Source: Actinomycetes bacterium (lineage in GTDB: Bacteria; Actinomycetota; Actinomycetes; Propionibacteriales; Nocardioidaceae). Taken from it: a stretch of 38,665 bases of DNA. Positions within the stretch are counted from its first letter, which is position 1. Each line of letters opens with the position of its first letter. The position numbers and the translations under genes were made by a program. This document shows, piece after piece, positions 31,966 through 38,665 of the stretch. A model generated the notes under the pieces. That model did no database searches. It saw only the letters and a program-made list of their open reading frames with translations, and was not told the DNA's origin. Location of the stretch: contig JAEZEJ010000007.1 in NCBI GenBank assembly GCA_023417775.1, positions 1 to 38,665 of the forward strand, in the 5' to 3' direction.

Positions 31966-33134
31966 AGGGTGTTTGTCTGGCCGGATGTGGGAACAAAAGC
32001 CTGGGCGGTCTCACCGGTGCCCTGGACGGTCAGCGCCCCGTCGTCGGGGCCGGCGTAGAGTGACTGGCCACGACGCAGCTTCACCCTCTCATCGCGGGCG
32101 TTGACGCACGCCACCTCCCCGGCTGAGCAGATCACCAGCCGGTGTCCGTCGCCGAACAGCTCCACACCACCGGTATCGGCGGCAGATGTCTGCGCCACAC
32201 TCAACGCGAACTCACCAGCGGCCGGGTCGAACACCTCCACACCAGCCGGCGTCACCACCGGCGTCACCCGCGCTAGACGAGACATCCCGTCATCCAGACA
32301 CCGCACCAACGCCTCCGCGTCAACATGCTTGGTCGTCAACCCTGCACGCAGCACATTGTCCGAGCTCGCCATCGCCTCCAAGCACAGGCCCTTCAGATGC
32401 GCATGCAACATCCCGGCGCCCAAGAAGGCCGCCTCGCCGGGCTGCAGTGTGAGGCGGTTCATCAGCAACGCGACCACCACACCCGCGTCGTTCGGGAACT
32501 CCTCTCGGACGAGCAACGCGGTCGCATACGCGCGCTTGATGTCGACTCCCTGATCCAGCAGATCCCGGCAGGCCCGCGACAAAGCCTCGATCTCATCGGC
32601 CGACGGACGCTCGGTCACCAGCCACTCCACTAGCTGCACGATCCCCGCGAAGCCAGGCTCAGCCGTCAGACGCTCCCGCAACCGCCGCGCCAACGACGTC
32701 TCGATCGGCGCCAACACCCGCAGAATCTCAGCCGTCGGTCGGAAACCCGCCATCATGTCAAAGGTCGACAGCGCGTACACCATCTCCGGTTTGTGATTCG
32801 GATCCCTGAAGCTGCGCTCCGGCGCATTCACCGGCACACCCGCGGCGTTCTCCGCCTCGAACCCTTCGCGCGCCAGCTCGAGCCCCGGATGCACCTGCAA
32901 CGACAACGGACGCCGCGCCGACAACACCTTCAACATGAACGGCAACTCGCCAGCCACCTCGCTCAGCAGCCGACTAGACCCATCCGGCTCCACCACCGAC
33001 GACGGACCCAGCCGATGCGTGCCCAGCCACAGCTCCGCCACCGGCTCACCCGACGGCGCATCCCCAAGGAAAGCCGGGATCTCGTGAAACGATCCCCAGT
33101 CATAGTTCTGGACCGAGTTCTCCAACAGCAGCAC
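31950..33134 (-). CDS. manA: Mannose-6-phosphate isomerase, class I
   Basis: A 394-aa zinc enzyme that interconverts fructose-6-phosphate and mannose-6-phosphate, feeding GDP-mannose-derived sugars and glycan synthesis. The start LLLENSVQNYDWGS and the zinc-site segments LSLQVHPG (Q, H) and HKPEMVYALS (E), with the later AFLGAGMLHAHLKGLCLEAMASSDNVLRAGLTTKHVD (H and the R of the active site), are diagnostic. GTG 33134 is chosen because the family starts exactly there and TACGCT lies 6 nt upstream; the open frame to 33161 has GGAG about 10 nt before it as an alternative. It ends near the lower-G+C region following ugd. Confidence 0.93.
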   Translation of the reverse strand: MLLLENSVQNYDWGSFHEIPAFLGDAPSGEPVAELWLGTHRLGPSSVVEPDGSSRLLSEVAGELPFMLKVLSARRPLSLQVHPGLELAREGFEAENAAGVPVNAPERSFRDPNHKPEMVYALSTFDMMAGFRPTAEILRVLAPIETSLARRLRERLTAEPGFAGIVQLVEWLVTERPSADEIEALSRACRDLLDQGVDIKRAYATALLVREEFPNDAGVVVALLMNRLTLQPGEAAFLGAGMLHAHLKGLCLEAMASSDNVLRAGLTTKHVDAEALVRCLDDGMSRLARVTPVVTPAGVEVFDPAAGEFALSVAQTSAADTGGVELFGDGHRLVICSAGEVACVNARDERVKLRRGQSLYAGPDDGALTVQGTGETAQAFVPTSGQTNTLIDLI

Positions 33135-33140
33135 GCCCCA

Positions 33141-33146
33141 AGCGTA
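33141..33146 (-). promoter_or_regulatory. -10 box for manA (leaderless)
   Basis: On the minus strand TACGCT is followed by 6 nt and the GTG at 33134. No ribosome site is present. It lies just after the stop of the upstream oxidoreductase, which suggests manA has its own promoter. Confidence 0.45.
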
Positions 33147-33182
33147 GGTGGTAACAGCCACCCGCGTCGTCTCCGCGGCAGG

Positions 33183-34124
33183 TCAGTCCCGGCTGACGTG
33201 GAGGACGACCTTGCCGCCGCCGTGGCCTTCCTGATTCGCGCGCAGCGCATCGCCGGCCTGATCCAGACCCTCGAACTCGCGGGTGATGTCGATCTGGACG
33301 CGACCGGCGGCCACCAGATCGGCGAGCCACTGCAACTGCTCTCCGTCGGGGCGCACCCAGACGATCTCGTCCTCGATACCTGGAACGTCGTGCTCGGCGA
33401 TCGACGCGTGGCGACCACCGTCCGCGAGCACCGCGCGCGTGACGTCGTAGACCCCGCCGACGAAGTCGGCCACCGCATCGACGCCCTCGGGCGCCACCTC
33501 GCGGATCCGGTCGGCAAGACCGTCGCCGTAGACGACCGGCGTCACACCGAGCTCACGCAAGCGGTCATGGTGACGCTCCGAAGCCGTCCCGATGACGGTG
33601 CCGGCACCCAGTACACGGGCGAGCTGGACACCGATGCGCCCCACGCCGCCCGCCGCATTGTGCACGAGCACCACATCTCCCTCGCCCACGCCGAGACGAT
33701 CACGGATCGTCCGGGCTGCGGTCTGACCCGCGAGCGGTAGAGCAGCCGCCTGCTGCCAGGCCAGTTCTCGCGGCTTGTGCGCGATCGCCCGCACCGGCAC
33801 GGAGACCAGCTCGGCGAAGGTGCCGGCCTGGACCCAGTCCTTGCGCCCGTAGGCGAGCACATGGTCACCCACGTTCACCTCGGGAGTGTCGGGACCGACG
33901 GCTCGCACGACACCCGCCACATCCCACCCGGGCACCACCGGGAACCGGACCTCCATCAGCGGGTCCAATCCCCCGGCCATGACCTTCCAGTCGACCGGGT
34001 TGATCGACACCGCGCGCACCTCCAGGAGGGCCTCACCGGGCCCTACCCGCGGATCCGGCAGCTCCCCGACCTGCAGCACATCGACGTCACCGTACGAGTC
34101 ATAGAACGCAGCACGCATACCCAT
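33183..34124 (-). CDS. NADP-dependent quinone-oxidoreductase-like protein (MDR superfamily)
   Basis: A 313-aa medium-chain reductase without structural or catalytic zinc cysteines, so of the quinone-reductase type. The N-terminal GroES-like domain starts RAAFYDSYGDVDVLQVGELPDPRVGPGEALLEV and has VNPVDWKVMAGGLDP and PVVPGWDVAGVVRAVGPD. The Rossmann motif is VLVHNAAGGVGRIGVQLARVLGAGTVIGTAS. The C-terminal half has the family's LVAAGRVQIDI. ATG 34124 (or 34118) is preferred over GTG 34127. It starts 42 nt after the nitrilase stop on the same strand, so it may be the last gene of the aldoxime operon, though no biochemical link is evident. Confidence 0.88.
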   Translation of the reverse strand: MGMRAAFYDSYGDVDVLQVGELPDPRVGPGEALLEVRAVSINPVDWKVMAGGLDPLMEVRFPVVPGWDVAGVVRAVGPDTPEVNVGDHVLAYGRKDWVQAGTFAELVSVPVRAIAHKPRELAWQQAAALPLAGQTAARTIRDRLGVGEGDVVLVHNAAGGVGRIGVQLARVLGAGTVIGTASERHHDRLRELGVTPVVYGDGLADRIREVAPEGVDAVADFVGGVYDVTRAVLADGGRHASIAEHDVPGIEDEIVWVRPDGEQLQWLADLVAAGRVQIDITREFEGLDQAGDALRANQEGHGGGKVVLHVSRD

Positions 34125-34166
34125 CACAGCGCAGCTCCGTCCGCCCGCATTCCCCGGAGGACTCGG

Positions 34167-35129
34167 TCAGCCGGCCGCGCTCCCCCGCTCGGCTCCACCC
34201 CCAGCCGCCTCCACCCGCTCGACCGCACGCTGGGGACGGGTGTCGACCTCGAGCGAGAAGATATCGGCCCGCGCGTAGTGGCCGGCGACGTCGAAGTCGA
34301 GACTCTGACGCACGAGCTCGCGCGAATCGATCTCCGCGTAGAGCAGGCACTCCTCCCCGAAGACCGGGCCGGCCAGGATCTCGCCGGTCGGCGCGATCAC
34401 CGCGCTGCCACCGCGCATCATCAGATCCTCAGGGGCGGCGTCGATGGCCGAGTCGTAGTCCTCCGGGTAGTCGCTGCGACGCATCACCTGGCACGCGGAG
34501 AGGACGAAGCACCGGCCTTCCAAGGCGATGTGCTGCATGCTCGGGACCCAGGTGTCGCGATCGTCGGCCGTCGGAGCGCAGTAGACCTCGACACCCTGGC
34601 CGTACATCGCCGTGCGCAGCAGCGGCATGTAGTTCTCCCAGCAGATGACCGTGCCGAGCCGGCCGGCGGGAGAGTCCACGACCGGCAGCGTGGACCCGTC
34701 GCCGAAGCCCCACACGAGACGCTCCGCCCCCGTGGGCATCACCTTGCGATGATGGCCCGCCAGCTCGCCGTTCTCGTCGATCATGACCGCAGTGCAGTAC
34801 AGGGTCCTCCCCCAGCGTTCGATGACCCCCACCACCACGAACACGCCTGCGACACGGCACGCCTCCGCCACCCGCGCGATCTCGGGACCGTCGAGGGTCA
34901 CCGCGCCCTTCCAGTAGCGGAGGTACTCGTCGCGGCCCTCCTCCGTGCGACGTCCGATCGGGCTGCCGAAGGTCAGGCCCTTCGGATAGGTGCCGATGAA
35001 GGCCTCGGGAAACACGACCACACGGGCACCCTCGGCGGCCGCCTCCGCGATCGCGCCGACGGCCTTGTCCGCCGTCGCCTGCGGATCGAAGGCCACCGAG
35101 CCGAGCTGAGCGATAGCGATCCTGGTCAT
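34167..35129 (-). CDS. Nitrilase (carbon-nitrogen hydrolase family)
   Basis: A 320-aa nitrilase that would hydrolyse a nitrile to the carboxylic acid and ammonia. The triad is E42 (VVVFPEAF), K129 (HHRKVMPT) and C163 (GTVICWENYMPLLR); CWEN is the nitrilase-branch signature, as distinct from amidases. Additional family features are IGTYPKG near 45-51 and CAPTADDRDTW. Length fits bacterial nitrilases. ATG 35129 has the strong site AGGAGGA and overlaps the LysR stop by 4 nt. The neighbouring aldoxime dehydratase supplies nitriles, so it is likely the second enzyme of the pathway. Aliphatic or arylalkyl preference cannot be read from the sequence. Confidence 0.92.
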   Translation of the reverse strand: MTRIAIAQLGSVAFDPQATADKAVGAIAEAAAEGARVVVFPEAFIGTYPKGLTFGSPIGRRTEEGRDEYLRYWKGAVTLDGPEIARVAEACRVAGVFVVVGVIERWGRTLYCTAVMIDENGELAGHHRKVMPTGAERLVWGFGDGSTLPVVDSPAGRLGTVICWENYMPLLRTAMYGQGVEVYCAPTADDRDTWVPSMQHIALEGRCFVLSACQVMRRSDYPEDYDSAIDAAPEDLMMRGGSAVIAPTGEILAGPVFGEECLLYAEIDSRELVRQSLDFDVAGHYARADIFSLEVDTRPQRAVERVEAAGGGAERGSAAG

Positions 35130-36088
35130 GCTGGTCCTCCTGAAAGGTCGAGATTGTTCGCGCGCATGCATTCAGCCGAGCTTCTGGTCTGCTCCCTGAG
35201 CCAAGCGATCCGCGGGTCGTTGTCGTCACTGCCGTGCCACACCATCGACACCCCGAAGCGCGGCAGGTCGATGGGCGGCGTCGTCACCTCGAGGCCGGAC
35301 ATCGTCGCGAAGACCTCGGCGGCATGCCGCGGGATCGTGGCGACCGCCGCCAATCCCGACAGCAGCAACGGCACCATCGCGAAGTGCGCCGTGGACGCCA
35401 CCCGCCGGCGACGATGACCGGACTCGGCCAACACGTCATCGACGATGCCCCTCGTCGCATCGGCCGAGACCATCAGGTGGTCGACCGCGAGATACTCCTC
35501 GAAGGTCAGGGCACCCACGCGTCCGAGCGCCTCGCGATCGTAGACGCAGGCGTAACCGGACTCGAACAAGGTGGCGCTGCGGATACCCGGCCCCCACGAC
35601 GATGACGCCGCCACACCCAGCTGGATCGTTCCCGACTCCAGAAGGTCCACCATGGTCATACGATTCGCCTGGACGCAGAAGACCGAGGACCCGGGGCTCG
35701 CCGCGATGACCCCGCGGATCATCGCCGGCAGCAGCAGCGCCTCCAGGTCATCGGACATCGCCACCCGGAACTCCATCGGGTCGACGATCGGATCGAAGAC
35801 CGGCTCACCCGCTATCGCCACGCGCAGGCGTCCCAGCCCTTCGCGGACCGGATCCACCAATCGCAACGCCTTGACCGTCGGCTCGACCCCGTGCGAAGCG
35901 CGAACGAAGAGCGGGTCGTCGTGCATCTTCCGCAACCTCGCCAACGCCGCGCTCACCGCCGCTTGACTCATCCGCAGGCGCTCCGCCGTACGGGTCACAT
36001 TGCGTTCCTCGATCAGGGCGAGGAAGACCACGAAGAGGTTGAGATCGTGTCCCCGCAGCTCGACGGGAACGTCATCGGACGGAGTCAC
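35126..36088 (-). CDS. LysR-family transcriptional regulator inside the aldoxime operon
   Basis: A 320-aa LysR-type regulator. The winged helix-turn-helix covers about 15-75 (LNLFVVFLALIEERNVTRTAERLRMSQAAVSAALARLRKMHDDPLFVRASHGVEPT), a NodD-like branch pattern. The substrate-binding domain (about 100-300) starts FRVAMSDDLEALLLPAMI and includes LGVAASSSWGPGIRSATLF. It is encoded in the same direction as its neighbours and overlaps both by 4 nt (GTGA and ATGA), which is unusual because LysR genes are generally divergent. Autoregulation with the operon and sensing of an aldoxime or nitrile are inferences. Confidence 0.92.
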   Translation of the reverse strand: MTPSDDVPVELRGHDLNLFVVFLALIEERNVTRTAERLRMSQAAVSAALARLRKMHDDPLFVRASHGVEPTVKALRLVDPVREGLGRLRVAIAGEPVFDPIVDPMEFRVAMSDDLEALLLPAMIRGVIAASPGSSVFCVQANRMTMVDLLESGTIQLGVAASSSWGPGIRSATLFESGYACVYDREALGRVGALTFEEYLAVDHLMVSADATRGIVDDVLAESGHRRRRVASTAHFAMVPLLLSGLAAVATIPRHAAEVFATMSGLEVTTPPIDLPRFGVSMVWHGSDDNDPRIAWLREQTRSSAECMRANNLDLSGGPA

Positions 36089-37149
36089 GGCTCCACCGAC
36101 GACACCGAGACCGCATAGGGGAGGATGCCCGTCTCCTCATGGCAGTTGACGTACTCATAGGCGGTCGATGCCGCCAGGGCGAACACCTCATGCCAGGTGA
36201 CCACGGAACGCTCGTCGCCGTACTCACGCTTCTTCTCGATCGCATGCTCGTAGATCGCCGCGTGCGTCTCATGCCCTTCGGCCCAGCGCTCCAGCAGCTC
36301 CAGCTCCGCGAAATGGCCGAGAACCGAGGTCTCCCGCCGCGGGCGCAAGGTCTCCAGGTCCAGGCTCGTCATGATCCGCAGGGACATCACCCCCTGACGG
36401 TCGGCATGCTCCTGCAGGAATCCCATGCCGGTCATCAGCTTCGACTGCAGGTTCTCCTCATAGTCGACGAGCTGATCGCCCTCGGACTCCTCCCAGTACT
36501 GCCCCGACCGGATCGCGATCGCGTTGTGCCCGGACTCCGCCCGCAGCCGCCGACCTCGCGAGGGAGTCAGCGGTTCCCGGCGTCGGTGCGGCGTGGGCGC
36601 CTCCAGCCGATCGATGGACGAGACCGGGAAGCGGTCGCGTGCCGCGCCGAAGTACCCATTGGTCGTCATCGAGACCCGTTGGGTCCCCGGGCACCCGGCC
36701 ATGCCGAAGGGCCGCGCGGGATCGGAGTAGATCGTCTCGAACCTGTCCATCGGCACCTGGATGACCTCGTGCCACGCCCCGAACGGCAGCGCACTCGGCT
36801 CGAGTCCGGCGAACCACCGCGGCAGATCCGCCGTCAGAGACCAGCGGGCGTGCTCCGTCGCATCGCGCCAGTAGCCGAGCGCCGCGAGGTTGAGGGCGCC
36901 GCGGGCGTCGACGAAGGCCAGCAGTTCGTGAGCCTCCGGCGCGTGGTCCTGACTCCACGAGGCTCGTGCCGCCGCAAGGAAATCCTCGACTCCCTCCGAC
37001 TCCATGGACTCGACCTGAATCGCGAGATAGTCGCTGGTCACCAAGGAGGTCGGCTCGTCGAAGCTGAGCGTCCAGCGCGGTGCGCGTGGCGTGTGGCCCT
37101 CCGGCCGGCGCGCGGGAACCCGCCGCGGATACTCGATCTGCCAGCTCAT
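36085..37149 (-). CDS. Aldoxime dehydratase (phenylacetaldoxime dehydratase family)
   Basis: A 354-aa heme enzyme that dehydrates aldoximes (R-CH=N-OH) to nitriles. The protein has the OxdA/OxdRE/OxdB order of conserved blocks: LPFGAWHEVIQVPMDRFETIY, GTQRVSMTTNGYFGAARDRFP with R171, SGHNAIAIRSGQYW with S215, NLQSKLMTGMGFLQEHADRQGVMSLRIMTSLD, HFAELELLERWAEGHETHAAIY, and EVFALAASTAYEYVNCHEETGILPY near the end. Histidines H279, H293 and H296 are candidates for heme and catalytic ligands; exact correspondence to the known proximal and distal pair needs alignment. Length (about 350) is standard. A GGGAGA site precedes the ATG, which overlaps the transporter stop by 4 nt. Confidence 0.93.
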   Translation of the reverse strand: MSWQIEYPRRVPARRPEGHTPRAPRWTLSFDEPTSLVTSDYLAIQVESMESEGVEDFLAAARASWSQDHAPEAHELLAFVDARGALNLAALGYWRDATEHARWSLTADLPRWFAGLEPSALPFGAWHEVIQVPMDRFETIYSDPARPFGMAGCPGTQRVSMTTNGYFGAARDRFPVSSIDRLEAPTPHRRREPLTPSRGRRLRAESGHNAIAIRSGQYWEESEGDQLVDYEENLQSKLMTGMGFLQEHADRQGVMSLRIMTSLDLETLRPRRETSVLGHFAELELLERWAEGHETHAAIYEHAIEKKREYGDERSVVTWHEVFALAASTAYEYVNCHEETGILPYAVSVSSVEP

Positions 37150-38480
37150 GAGTTCTCCCGATCCGTCGACCGGTCACCCGGGAACGGGCTCCGCACCGCC
37201 CCGAGATCCACGCCCTTGGTCTCCCGCACGATCACACCTCCGATGATGGCCATCGACGACAGCACGCCCACCCAGACGAAGAAGACCCACTCGACGTCGT
37301 TCTGGCTGAACCATGTCATCAGGTAGGGCGCCGTGCCACCGAACAGTGCCACCGACACCGAGGTCGCGAAGGCGACGCTGGTCGCCCGGATCTTGGTCGG
37401 GAACAGCTCGGAGCTGAAGGCGGGGTACATCGCCGCGCCCATCGCCCAGATCGTCATCCCGGCGGCCTGGGCCACGAACAAGGTCCACGGCGCATCGCTG
37501 ATCAGCAACGACAGCGGGTAGTAGAGCAGGATCGCCACCACACCCATCGCGATGATCATCGGGCGCCGGCCGACCTTGTCCGAGAGATGTCCCCACACCG
37601 GCAGCATCACCAGAGCGACCGCCTGGGCGAGGAGACTGGCCACGAAGGCGCTCTGCGCGTCCATGCCGCGCGCCGAGATCGCGAAGGACGCCGCGAAGGT
37701 CGCCCACACGTAGTACGCGCAGTTGTGTCCGCAGGCGAGCATGATCACGAGGAGACCGGACTTGAACGCCAGCGCCGGAGAGACCTGCTCCTCCTCATCG
37801 GCCTCCGCGAACTCGCTGGTCTCCTCCGCGGTGCGGCGGAGCCACAGCACGCCGAGGCCGAGCAGCGCTCCCACCACGAAGGCCAGTCGCCACCCCCACG
37901 CGTCCATCGCCTGGTCGCCGAGGGCCACATTGAAGATCGCCCCGAGCGCGGTGGCGAGCATGACGCCCATCGTCACGGCGAAGAACACCGAACTGGACCA
38001 CAGGCCGCGCCGCTCCGGCGGAGCGATCTCCGAGACATAGGTGTAGGCGACACCCGACTCGCCGCCGTGCGCCAGTCCCTGCAGCAGCCTCAGGGCCACC
38101 AAGATCACCGATGCCCAGACGCCGAGGCTCTCGTAGCCGGGCGCCACCGCGATGCCCAGGCTCGACAGCGACATCAGCGAGATCGTCACGATCAGCACGA
38201 ACTTGCGCCCCCGGCGATCAGCGATCCGGCCGAAGACCAGCCCGCCGACGGGACGTGCGAGGAAGCCGACGGCGAACACCGCCAAAGTCGAGAGCAAGGC
38301 CGAGGAGGGGTTGTCGTTGTTGAAGAAGTGCGCCGCGATATAGGTCGAGAACACCGCGTAGAGGGTCCAGTCGAACCACTCCAGGACATTGCCGGCAACG
38401 GCGGCTCGCAACGAGGCCAGCTGCCCACGACTGACACCTGAGGAATGTGAACGGGTGGGTGAGTCGGCACTGGTCGACAT
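37146..38480 (-). CDS. Metabolite:H+ symporter (MHS family, MFS)
   Basis: A 444-aa, twelve-helix major-facilitator protein. GNVLEWFDWTLYAVFSTYIAAHFF is the MHS first-helix signature, and FGRIADRRGRKFVLI is the loop 2-3 MFS motif. The family, which includes KgtP, ShiA and ProP relatives, takes up organic acids and related small molecules with protons. The N-terminus contains an unstructured Ser/Thr stretch. ATG 38480 is used because GGAG lies 8 nt upstream; the frame to 38534 is not needed. It is the first gene of the operon, overlapping the aldoxime dehydratase by 4 nt, and is a plausible importer of an aldoxime or nitrile precursor or exporter of the acid. Confidence 0.92.
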   Translation of the reverse strand: MSTSADSPTRSHSSGVSRGQLASLRAAVAGNVLEWFDWTLYAVFSTYIAAHFFNNDNPSSALLSTLAVFAVGFLARPVGGLVFGRIADRRGRKFVLIVTISLMSLSSLGIAVAPGYESLGVWASVILVALRLLQGLAHGGESGVAYTYVSEIAPPERRGLWSSSVFFAVTMGVMLATALGAIFNVALGDQAMDAWGWRLAFVVGALLGLGVLWLRRTAEETSEFAEADEEEQVSPALAFKSGLLVIMLACGHNCAYYVWATFAASFAISARGMDAQSAFVASLLAQAVALVMLPVWGHLSDKVGRRPMIIAMGVVAILLYYPLSLLISDAPWTLFVAQAAGMTIWAMGAAMYPAFSSELFPTKIRATSVAFATSVSVALFGGTAPYLMTWFSQNDVEWVFFVWVGVLSSMAIIGGVIVRETKGVDLGAVRSPFPGDRSTDRENS

Positions 38481-38563
38481 GTGATCGTCTCCGGGGATAG
38501 AGCGTGGTGTGGGCCGGCGCACATCGTCGAGCACCGATCTGGCGAAGCTACCCGTCGCGCCTG

Positions 38564-38614
38564 GTTTCAGGGAAACAAAAGATATGGATGCCGATCATCG
38601 ATGAAGCTGATGAT
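38564..38614. promoter_or_regulatory. Candidate LysR operators upstream of the aldoxime operon
   Basis: Two dyads lie 84-134 nt upstream of the transporter start. GTTTC-AGG-GAAAC is at 38564-38576, and ATCATC, 9 nt, GATGAT is at 38594-38614, with the inner palindrome TCATCGATGA (38596-38604 region). LysR regulators favour interrupted dyads of about this size near the promoter. No -35/-10 pair could be chosen confidently. Confidence 0.4.
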
Positions 38615-38665
38615 TACCGCCTCCCTGAAGGCAGCGTGACGATGCCCACCGGGCCTGTATCCGGT

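Noticed and set aside
33777..35417. 546-codon plus-strand frame opposite the oxidoreductase, nitrilase and LysR genes
   Set aside because: His/Arg-rich shadow frame with no domain; three real genes occupy the other strand.
36139..37326. 395-codon plus-strand frame opposite the aldoxime dehydratase
   Set aside because: Arg-rich antisense frame; the minus strand encodes a clear aldoxime dehydratase.

Overview
The window is G+C-rich DNA from an actinomycete, most likely an order Micrococcales-type member of the Actinomycetota. Support for this: strong GC3 bias in nearly every gene, an Lsr2 nucleoid protein, an ECF41 (SigJ-like) sigma factor, a DUF4012 protein beside a Wzz/BY-kinase fusion, a DUF222-HNH endonuclease remnant, many GTG starts, and several genes that look leaderless (TANNNT box 6-7 nt before the start codon). 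Genus cannot be fixed by eye.

Layout. (1) 1-4320: fatty-acid beta-oxidation operon fadA-fadB on the minus strand, divergent from a MerR-family regulator. (2) 4388-7448: a patchy accessory stretch with a lower-G+C membrane protein, an XRE helix-turn-helix remnant, a DUF4143-type AAA ATPase with a 23-bp tandem repeat in its promoter, a possible PIN-domain remnant, then lsr2. (3) 7497-9970: a helix-turn-helix regulator divergent from a three-gene ABC exporter operon (small protein, ATPase, permease). (4) 10000-14831: secreted SGNH-like protein, Wzz/BY-kinase, low-molecular-weight tyrosine phosphatase, a small unknown protein and a DUF4012 membrane protein; the kinase and phosphatase are the usual control pair for Wzy-type polysaccharide export. 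(5) 14853-18704: ECF41 sigma factor divergent from an FAD-linked oxidase, an LPDTG sortase substrate with a CRP/GlxR-like site upstream, and a CPBP membrane protease. (6) 18778-19425: decayed DUF222-HNH endonuclease gene. (7) 19453-30737: exopolysaccharide locus with a WbaP-type initiating sugar transferase facing a seven-gene minus-strand operon (two GT2, Wzy, another sugar transferase of fucosyltransferase-like appearance, GT4, Wzx, pyruvyl transferase), then abutting IS110 and IS3 remnants, then UDP-glucose dehydrogenase. (8) 30811-33134: an unknown single-pass membrane protein and mannose-6-phosphate isomerase. (9) 33183-38480: a tightly overlapping minus-strand operon of MHS-type transporter, aldoxime dehydratase, LysR regulator and nitrilase, followed by a quinone-oxidoreductase-like enzyme. 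This is a compact aldoxime -> nitrile -> carboxylate + ammonia catabolic module.

How the genes work together. Regions 4 and 7 together hold almost everything for a Wzx/Wzy-dependent, probably pyruvylated and glucuronate-containing extracellular polysaccharide: initiation, chain assembly, flipping, polymerisation, modification, precursor supply and phosphorylation control. Region 9 is the least ordinary catabolic unit in the window and is self-contained, with uptake, two enzymes and regulator. No CRISPR array, rRNA, tRNA or intact prophage was seen. All family assignments were made by reading motifs in translated sequence, not by database search.
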